NCBI GenBank assembly: GCA_025526995.1
Contig: JAHLKG010000007.1
Location: 744,001-808,000 of the forward strand
Length of the DNA stretch: 64,000 nucleotides
Direction of reading: 5' to 3'
DNA from: Powellomyces hirtus
Taxonomy: Eukaryota; Chytridiomycota; Chytridiomycetes; Spizellomycetales; Powellomycetaceae
Shown here: positions 57,931-64,000 of the stretch, one piece after another
Numbering within the stretch: position 1 is the first letter of the stretch
How the letters are laid out: each line of letters begins with the position of its first letter
The notes under the pieces: model-generated
Database searches by the model: none
Seen by the model: the letters and a program-made list of their open reading frames with translations, nothing else
What the model was told of the DNA's origin: nothing
Program-made: the position numbers and the translations under genes

Positions 57931-60166
57931 ATGACAGACTCTGCCACTGGCGTTACGGTTCGTTCTTGACAGTCAGTATTACCTATCTCCAACGCTTTCG
58001 ACTGAAGCAGTGATTCCAGAATAGCATACAGGAGTACTTGGAGACACTACCAAAGCAGACCTTTGACCAGCTATATGCTCAACCTGCGACATGCCTTGCG
58101 ATATTACGGTACACATTTGTCCACTTTGATGTCTTTAACTGACGACTCACCGATTATACCTCTAGTTTGCTACCGCCAATAGCGAAGCAGGTTGTTATGC
58201 GACTGCTGTATACCCAAAAACCTGTTCCAAAAGCCGATGTCGAAGTATGGGTCTTTCAAGATCACCGCGGGTGTGTATGGAGGCACTGTCTTGGCGCTAA
58301 GCCCAACCTGTTCCTGGCTCCATCGCATCCAGCAGTATTGATTTGACAAGCGTTCCCCATGTTCAGTGGTCTCAAGGAGAGTCTGAAGAAGTTGTCAAAA
58401 CTTCACATATGTGTGGACCAACACGAGCACCTACAAATGAATAAGATATTTCAAGAGAACTTTCACAATGCTCTTGTCGGCGGGTAAGAGCTTTGCACCA
58501 ATTGGGTTCATATAGTCAGGTGCTGGTCTAATATGTGCCCTGTTCTTCAGAGGAAACCATGTCAGCTTCGGGGAGCCGATGGATGACAAAAAGCACGAAG
58601 TGGATATTCCTCTGCTAGATAGATACGCGGCAGAGACATGGGAGGTATGGATTTGTTTCGTTTTCTTTGGGCGGAGAGTTTTTGAGTACGTGCTCAGCTT
58701 TTAGATTTGTAGACAGTACTTCACTATCTCGTTGGGACCCCAGCGGAGCGGTGCCCGAAAGCGGTTGCTAAATTACTCGAAGCATCTGGACTACAAGAGG
58801 ACGCTGGTGGTGACGGGTATGCCAAGCTCGTTCTGTGGGTTCTTTCAAGATAGAAACTCATGTCAATACAGCCGGCAACGCATGGGACACGATGAGCTGG
58901 ATGGATCAAGCGATCAGAAATTGAGCATCACCAGCAAAGGATTTCAGTTTCTGCTACTGGATGTCAATGTGCAAGTGTGGTCTCTCCTGCTCCAGTACCT
59001 TGACCTAGCCGAGGTACATATGCGTTGAAAAGTGACTCGAGATTCCATTCTGATGTTTGCTTTTAGAGGCAACTCAACATGGACATCGTGCAGGTCCTCA
59101 ATTTCCTGTTCCAAATTGGAACTTTGGAGTTGGGACAAGCATACTCGATTGAACCTTTGACGGATACGCAAACAAATGTTCTCAGAGACCTTAAGCATTT
59201 TGGAATCTTTTATCAAAGAACAGTAAGTGATGCAAGTAGATAGGCATATCGTAGCGCGCTTGTTAAAGTCTGATGGTCTCACAGAAAAAGTCCCGGAGAT
59301 TTTACCCTACGAGGATGGCTACATCGCTCACATCTGGATCTATGATTTCATCAAGAAAGCCCGAGGACAACCAAGGTTACATCATCATTGAAACCAACTT
59401 TCGCATGTATGCATACACAGGTAGGGTAATGGACTTGAAGGTTATTGTCCACGACTGTCATTGCATGTTTCCTGAAGTTTGGGCTTCCATAGATTCTCCA
59501 CTGCAAATAGCCATTTTAAGTTTATTTGTATCCCTACAAGCTCGGTTTCAGAACATGGTGACCGGCCTTGTTACGCGTGATGCAGTTCGAGAAGCCCTCT
59601 CAAAAGGTATCACTGCAGACCAGGTACGACAACTGCTCATCGCCCCCATATATATGTGTTGCCGTTTGATGACACTGTCGAGGTAGATTATCACATACCT
59701 TACCGCGCATGCGCATCCAGAACTGAAGAAGCAGGTGTGTACGAAACTTGGCGTGAAGCTTCAGGGCTGCCCTTATGTGACTGACAAGCGACTTTCAGTC
59801 TCCAATATTACCGCAGACTGTCATTGATCAGATCCGATTATGGGAAATGGAGAGAAACCGCCTGCGTCTTTCCGGAGGTATGCTACCCGATGTATTTCAC
59901 GGTTTTTGTTACAACACTTACTGACCGGGTGAGACAACCAAACAGCGTGGCTTTACAACGAATTTGCAGACATGCAAGAATTCAATCAGATCTGCAATTA
60001 CGCAGAGCCGTTCGGAGCAGTTTTATGGAAGAACGAGAAGAAACGGATATTGGCGGTCACAGAGGAGGGTCATGAGCACGTGAAGGCTTTCCGCAAGAGA
60101 ACAGCCGCGGCACGAGCAGGTCAATCAGGAAATGGTGCACAACGTGCTCCTACGCTACAGCGGTAG
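57931..60166 (+). CDS. TFB2: TFIIH subunit Tfb2/p52 (GTF2H4), 471 aa
   Basis: Activates the XPB helicase in transcription initiation and nucleotide excision repair. Thirteen exons: 57931-57957, 58020-58108, 58166-58270, 58367-58483, 58551-58644, 58713-58829, 58918-59013, 59067-59222, 59285-59420, 59493-59623, 59687-59734, 59799-59877 and 59946-60166; phases close. [112 protein letters not shown] and a final [12 protein letters not shown]. The exon 6/7 border (donor GTTCTG) is the weakest. Confidence 0.95.
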
Positions 60167-60343
60167 GCCAGAACGACCCGCTTGTGGTACAGCCGAAATG
60201 CGGACATCCTTCGTAAATCTGATACAACATGATGATATTTACCATCTACAAACCATATCCAGTTTACAAAACCCGGAAGATGTGTCGCGTCGTTTATTCA
60301 ATGAATGTAAATTACTATGGAGATGTTGATGCAGAACGGTTGC

Positions 60344-61452
60344 TTATGCAAAAGCTTCGTCCTTGTCGTCTGTGTCCCGAATACTGAGGACTTCAACCTG
60401 CCCTCTTCCCTTTGTTTCATTCTGCACGATGTCTGTCATGGTGCGGAAGTGACCTGGATCAATCGTACATATCTAGGGACAAATCTGGTCAGCTCACGAA
60501 GGGCCTCGCTCACGACTCCGAGCCTTCGCGTACCAGCTCGTATTCTTCTCCCCAGTCCTCGTCTTCTGTGCCTTGCACCATGGTTCCGAATTTTTCCTTG
60601 ATCTTCTTGCCGTCCTTGCCTGGCGCCACCACGCGAATGCGCATTTGGGCTCTGGCAATTGGAATTGTCTTCTTCTCCTGCAGTTGTTTAATCACATCCA
60701 ACGCCTACATTTCAAGGTTCGAGGAACCGAGTCAGTCTTCTCCGATTGTCGAATCCAAGACGGCCCCGAGACAAGCACGCACCTGCTGCTTGGCGTTTTT
60801 ATTCGGATTCACGGAGAAGTGCAAGTCTGCCATCGCCTTTTCGATCATCGTGACAGTGTAAGGGCGCTTTGTGTCCGGATTTATGCATTTCTCAGCGACC
60901 GTTGTTGCTATATCCCGCGATAGGTTCCCAAGTTGCTGACTGCGTTCCTTCTCTCCCACTTGTTGTTCGCCCTTTCGTAAGATCTGAACTGCGTCGGGTG
61001 AGCCTGGGCACGCGCGCGGATCACACAAAAAGGGGTTTCGAAATACACTCCATTACCTCTAATATGATTTTATCGGTATCTGTCGTTTTAAACGCCTTTT
61101 GCAGGTCATCGTTGTTGGCAAGTTGACCCTTTGATACGTTGGTGAAAACACTGCGAATTTGTAGCACATTATCCAAGTCGGTTTCCCTAAACACCAAATG
61201 GGCCGTGTTTAGGAACCAGGTGAGCACTCCATTAAAAAATGACCGGGACTGCTCCTACACGTTATTCCGCCATTCCAGCACTTTGTTTTTATAGCAGGCA
61301 ATTTCGAACCGCTTTCCGCCCTTCTTCAGCCGTACGAGGGAGACATTTGTAAGACGGACCTGAGCAGACTGGATCAGAGATTTGATACCATGATAAACCC
61401 ACTACAGGGACTTTGGGCATACCTGATTGATGGGAGTGAAGATTTGGGCCAT
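60344..61452 (-). CDS. SDO1: ribosome maturation protein SBDS/Sdo1 (253 aa)
   Basis: With EFL1 it releases eIF6 from the nascent 60S subunit. Six exons: 61423-61452, 61259-61359, 61057-61186, 60783-60983, 60534-60704 and 60344-60472; phases close. Domain [52 protein letters not shown]. Domain [57 protein letters not shown]. Domain [36 protein letters not shown]. The length matches human SBDS (250). Its stop faces that of TFB2, 177 bases away. Confidence 0.97.
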
Positions 61453-62012
61453 GCTTTCTGTAACATCAAACGCAAACCAGTCTTTCAAAGATATTGGATG
61501 CCACAATGATGAAGCGCGTAGAAAGCGCAGCAATGCAGCCATGGTAACAATAAATGAAAAGTGAGGGGAAAGTCAAATGTCGCCCGTCAATTTGTCATCA
61601 ACGGACGGCACCGAATGAGACGCAGCACCTCGCGCCTTACCGCGAACCGAGGGTGTGGGACCTGCGGCTAAATCCATTTATTCATTCCTTAGCTGCACCA
61701 TCCACATTCAAGTCCACTACAACGACATGGCTGGACCAGAACATACACGCAGACGCAGCCTTCGAAGGACGCAGCCTTGAAAGGAAGAACGTTCTGTGGG
61801 TCATAGATTTCCCATAGTAGATTTACATCGGCGTGATTCTCGGCCGGCCGATCGAGGCGAGACCAACGAGACACGCGATTTGTTGAGGGCCAAGCCACGG
61901 CAAGTGAGCGACGATCGAGATGACATCAAACGCCTTGGGGTCGCCCCATTCCAGATATCAGGCTTCACCCGACTCATTATTCTCAGACTCTAGTTGTAAA
62001 GTGAACGTTGTG
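61453..62012. other. divergent promoter region (SBDS / DUF1365)
   Basis: 560 bases. An in-frame upstream ATG at 61920 could extend the DUF1365 protein by 31 residues. Otherwise no supported gene. Confidence 0.45.
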
Positions 62013-63859
62013 ATGGATGCCACATTCTCCGAAGCATTGCTTCCTCTCTCGCTTGCTACCGTGGTGGTGGGTTTGGTCCTGCTTCGCCTGTCCCAGAACT
62101 TGCGGCCGTCATGTTGGCCAGCAAGCACACCACACAAAGTCTACCTGGCACAAACTTTCCATGCGCGCTACCAGCCCGTCCGGCACTCCTTTCGATACCC
62201 AGTGTTTTACTTTGGGGTTGATCTTGACAAGGAGGTGGAAGTACCGAGATATTCTCGGTGGCTTATTGGATGGGGACGGAAGGCTTTGTTCTCTGTATAT
62301 GCCAAGGACCATTTGAAGGGTGAAGACACCAACAAAGAAGATGCTTTAAAGCAAGGGCTAGAACTGCGGCAGCTAAAAGTCAAGCTGTTGGACCTGCTGG
62401 AAAAGCTGGTAAGTTATACTTTCATTCTCTCAAAGAATGAAAATTGAAAGATTAACCTTACGTTTGATTCAGGGTATTGGCCGAGATGAAATTGGTCGAG
62501 TGGAGTTTGTTTCTACGCCGCGCGTGCTAGGATACTCCTTCAATCCTTTAAGTCTCTATTACTGCTACACACCGGACACAGCCGCGTTGCGGGCAATAGT
62601 GCTGGAGGTGAACAACACGTTCGGAGAGCGTCATGTTTATATAGCCGATGAGCGCAACCTCTCGAATCACAAAGTTGCCGGGTACGTCGCTATGCCTTCT
62701 TGGAAAGCGCTGTCTTGAGACTAACAGTGTTGAACAGCTATGATACAAGTTATAACCTGAAGCGTGCATTCCACGTGTCGCCTTTCAACAATCGCAGTGG
62801 AGTGTATGAGGCCCACTTCAAAGATCCAGCACGCGGAAACTTGGATGTTCTTCTAAACATCAAACGATATGATGGGGACACGACGCAATCTCCGAAGGAT
62901 ACCGGTTCCGATCCGCTGAGGCTGTCGGCGCGTGTGTCGGGAGAGTCGTTCCCATTAACAACGCAAACATGCTTGTACCTGATGGTCACATACCCCATTA
63001 CGGCGTTCCTAACAGTGCCCAGAATCCTGAAGGAAGCTTGGAAGCTCGCCTATCAGCATAAGTTGAAAGTTTACCAGAAACCAGCACAGCACTTGTTCCC
63101 ACCAGATGGCCAGTCGCTCGTGTGGAAAGCACCCGTTGGCTTTCCACTGTAAGTTATTCTACTCTCTGTGAGATCGTGATTAAGCAACTAATCTCTCGTT
63201 ATCATAGGTGGTGCTCCAAACTAGTTGAGAAGCATGTGACCAGACAGGTTGATGAGAAACGAATATCCGTGACCCTTCGGCTCCCAAACGGGGCTGAATA
63301 CGTCTGTGAGCCCTGTAAAGGAGGAAAACTTAGGTCGAAGAAGAACGCAACCATTCTTGTCGTCACTCCGACCTTCTTTACCGATCTCGTAACACACCAC
63401 AATGACGTCGGAGAGAGCCTTATCCGAACATTTGTACGAGGCGATTGGTCTTGTGCACCTCAAGATATGCCCACGATTCTGGATGTGTTCCGTCGAACCG
63501 GACCGAGCTTAGGTTCACATCCATGGCAGGGTTCAGACGCTCCTGGTTTCGCTCCGCTGCAAGTTGATCAATCTTGGAAAGGTCGCATGCGTCTTTGGGT
63601 GGGATCTTTGCTCATATCTTGCACGCAAGCCGCTTTTGGGAAGGTGGCCAACTTTGCTGTCGATCCGTATGGCGTGCAAAGGCGTATCGAACGTTACCGG
63701 GAGGATCTAACGGCCCACGGTGTAAGCAGCGACTCACAAGCGTATGCAATGGACAACGGTGCAAACACGGAGCAAAGGGAAAGAGCACGATTTGAAACCA
63801 TTTGGAAGGAATTGCATCTGGCTCCAGAACAAGACAGCCCCGTTTCTTCTGTTTTCTAG
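62013..63859 (+). CDS. DUF1365-family membrane-anchored protein (555 aa)
   Basis: Four exons: 62013-62408, 62473-62681, 62738-63148 and 63208-63859; phases close. An N-terminal membrane helix (LPLSLATVVVGLVLLRL) is followed by the DUF1365 core: VYLAQTFHARYQPVRHSFRY, VFYFGVDLD, RVEFVSTPRVLGYSFNPLSL, YYCYTPD, and VLEVNNTFGERHVY. Then KRAFHVSPFNNRSGVYEAHF. Another hydrophobic helix at about residue 310-330 (TCLYLMVTYPITAFLTVPR) precedes a C-terminal region of about 220 residues. In bacteria DUF1365 genes sit beside cyclopropane-fatty-acid-synthase-like genes, hinting at lipid modification. The biochemical role is unknown. Start chosen at 62013 because the helix begins soon after. Confidence 0.85.
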
Positions 63860-64000
63860 ACCGTAGTTTTCACCGTTGCTTTGAGAAGACATTGTTTATA
63901 ATAATATGTACATATCCGCCTGACCCCCCGCTCTATTATCTCTAGCGCACGTAGTTACTGGGTTCTGTTTACATGTGGTCCAATCCTTTCCTCTCCTTCA

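Overview
This window is eukaryotic and almost certainly fungal. It holds dense, small, intron-rich genes. Introns are mostly 50-120 bases, with GT donors and AG acceptors. The protein repertoire is typically fungal: a PMT2-type protein O-mannosyltransferase, a suicide-type Thi4 thiazole synthase, an Ltc/Lam sterol-transfer protein, Vma6, Tom20, Krr1 and Tfb2. Four genes belong only to organisms with motile cilia: DNAAF6/PIH1D3, DYNC2LI1, CFAP161 and CFAP157. Together these point to a zoosporic (flagellated) fungus such as a chytrid. There is no prokaryotic operon structure, no CRISPR array, no recognised mobile element and no tRNA or rRNA gene that I could support. Exon borders below were derived by hand. 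For most genes every exon length and splice phase closes exactly, and I say where that is not so.

Layout. 0-12 kb: a small coiled-coil protein (-), gluconokinase (-), GRAM/VASt sterol-transfer protein (+), DNAAF6 (+) convergent with KRR1 (-), a minimal SET protein (+), and a CCDC90/FMP32-type mitochondrial protein (-). 12-25 kb: PMT2 (+), a Borealin homologue (+), DYNC2LI1 (-), a type I membrane protein with a PPxY tail (+), proteasome beta-1 (+), THI4 (-), CFAP161 (+). 24.5-39.2 kb: a TRAIP-like RING ligase (-), BAP31-like (+), VMA6 (-), a disordered unknown (-), a multipass membrane protein (+), mitochondrial 3-oxoacyl-ACP synthase (-), a tiny spliced unknown gene (-), glycerol-3-phosphate dehydrogenase (+), an Rpr2/Snm1-type RNase P/MRP subunit (-), TOM20 (+). 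39.5-52.6 kb: a SET/MYND protein (+), an unknown five-exon gene (-), an LRR protein with an RG-rich N-terminus (+), two PLP aminotransferases (+ and -), a NEQ-repeat protein (+), CFAP157 (+). 52.7-64 kb: TRAPPC3/BET3 (-), an FHA protein (+), Misato/DML1 (-), TFB2 (+), SBDS (-), a DUF1365 protein (+).

How the genes work together: most are unrelated housekeeping genes, and strands alternate so that many neighbours share divergent upstream regions. The closest pair is Misato/TFB2, 124 bases apart. The recurrent themes are the flagellum (dynein pre-assembly, IFT dynein-2, axonemal/basal-body proteins), ribosome biogenesis (KRR1, SBDS, the RNase P/MRP subunit), mitochondria (TOM20, FAS-II condensing enzyme, CCDC90, Misato) and the ER/secretory route (PMT2, BAP31, BET3, Lam). 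I see no biosynthetic or defence cluster. The items most worth following are two small spliced genes of unknown function, a recurrent GTT-type 5' splice site concentrated in Misato, a hairpin inside THI4 intron 1, and the apparent dual-start mitochondrial forms of two metabolic enzymes.
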